The notes under the pieces are model-generated. The model saw nothing but the letters and a program-made list of their open reading frames with translations. It ran no database searches and had not been told where the DNA came from. Below are positions 5,586 to 5,839 of a DNA stretch of 5,839 nt, piece by piece. Every line of letters starts with the position of its first letter. Position 1 is the first letter of the stretch. This stretch comes from Lysobacterales bacterium CG_4_10_14_3_um_filter_64_11 (GTDB taxonomy: Bacteria; Pseudomonadota; Gammaproteobacteria; Xanthomonadales; Xanthomonadaceae), in NCBI GenBank assembly GCA_002782905.1, contig PFJA01000267.1, positions 1 to 5,839 on the forward strand, given 5' to 3'. The translations under genes and the position numbers were made by a program.

Positions 5586-5839
5586 GTGCGTATCGTGTTT
5601 TCATCCCTGGCCGCAGCCCTGTTGCTCGCCGCCGCCCTGATCGGTTCCGGTGCGGTGCCGCTGTCGGGCAAAACCCTGTTCGCGTTCTCGCGTGAGATAA
5701 GCCGTACCACCGAGATCGCCAAGCTCGGCGATACCCACTTCACCATCACCCGCAAGCAACCGCAAACGCTTGCTCTGCGCGCCGATCGCAGCCTCGGCTA
5801 CTGGTTGCTGGGCGCCGGCCTGATCTGCGCCGTTGGCGC
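5586..5839 (+). CDS. Membrane-associated protein of unknown function, N-terminal part
   Basis: The gene is cut by the right edge; 84 codons are visible and the frame is still open. I chose the GTG start because AGAGG lies five bases upstream. Residues 3-24 are an N-terminal hydrophobic segment rich in Ala and Leu after a single Arg, either a signal peptide or a first membrane helix. A polar region with SREISRTTEIAKLGDTHFTI (35-54) follows, and a second hydrophobic segment begins at about residue 70 (LGYWLLGAGLICAVG). Two membrane segments flanking a loop of about 45 residues, probably on the outer side, is the simplest model. I do not recognise a family. It starts 30 bases after the saccharopine-dehydrogenase-like gene on the same strand, with no terminator between, so it probably belongs to the same operon. 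Confidence 0.72.
   Translation, partial: MRIVFSSLAAALLLAAALIGSGAVPLSGKTLFAFSREISRTTEIAKLGDTHFTITRKQPQTLALRADRSLGYWLLGAGLICAVG

Overview
The window is GC-rich DNA with strongly GC-ending codons. Its gene types, GTAG-type REP hairpins and ATTCCAGC palindromes together suggest a gammaproteobacterium, most likely of the Xanthomonadales/Lysobacterales (Rhodanobacteraceae- or Xanthomonadaceae-like). This assignment is by impression; no 16S or marker gene is present.

Layout from left to right. (1) The 3' end of a ComF-family phosphoribosyltransferase gene, + strand, cut by the window edge. (2) A 340-bp stretch with a GTAG-type REP hairpin and what looks like a decayed tetratricopeptide-repeat (TPR) gene fragment. 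(3) On the - strand, a secreted M20-family metallopeptidase gene, preceded by a 68-residue leucine-rich membrane protein gene with a strong ribosome binding site. (4) A repeat-rich gap of about 500 bp. It holds a second copy of the REP hairpin and a perfect 29-bp inverted pair of ATTCCAGC palindromes, arranged like a REPIN. (5) Two divergent short-chain dehydrogenase/reductase (SDR) genes separated by 77 bp. (6) On the + strand, ten bases after the second SDR, a saccharopine-dehydrogenase-like (trans-acting enoyl-reductase-type) oxidoreductase. It is followed 30 bases later by the start of an unrecognised membrane-associated protein that runs off the window.

The + strand SDR, the saccharopine-dehydrogenase-like gene and probably the last partial gene form one transcription unit. 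The two enzymes carry different nucleotide-binding signatures and probably act on a lipid-like or other hydrophobic carbonyl/enoyl substrate; this is inference from family. The - strand SDR may belong to the same metabolic neighbourhood or only share the divergent promoter region. The M20 peptidase and the small membrane protein may be co-transcribed.

I found no clear new biological system. The most noteworthy items are the two REP-like repeat types in the gaps, the apparent TPR gene remnant, the small membrane protein, and the basic aromatic tail of the second SDR. Long open frames antisense to the peptidase and dehydrogenase genes are explained by GC-rich codon bias.
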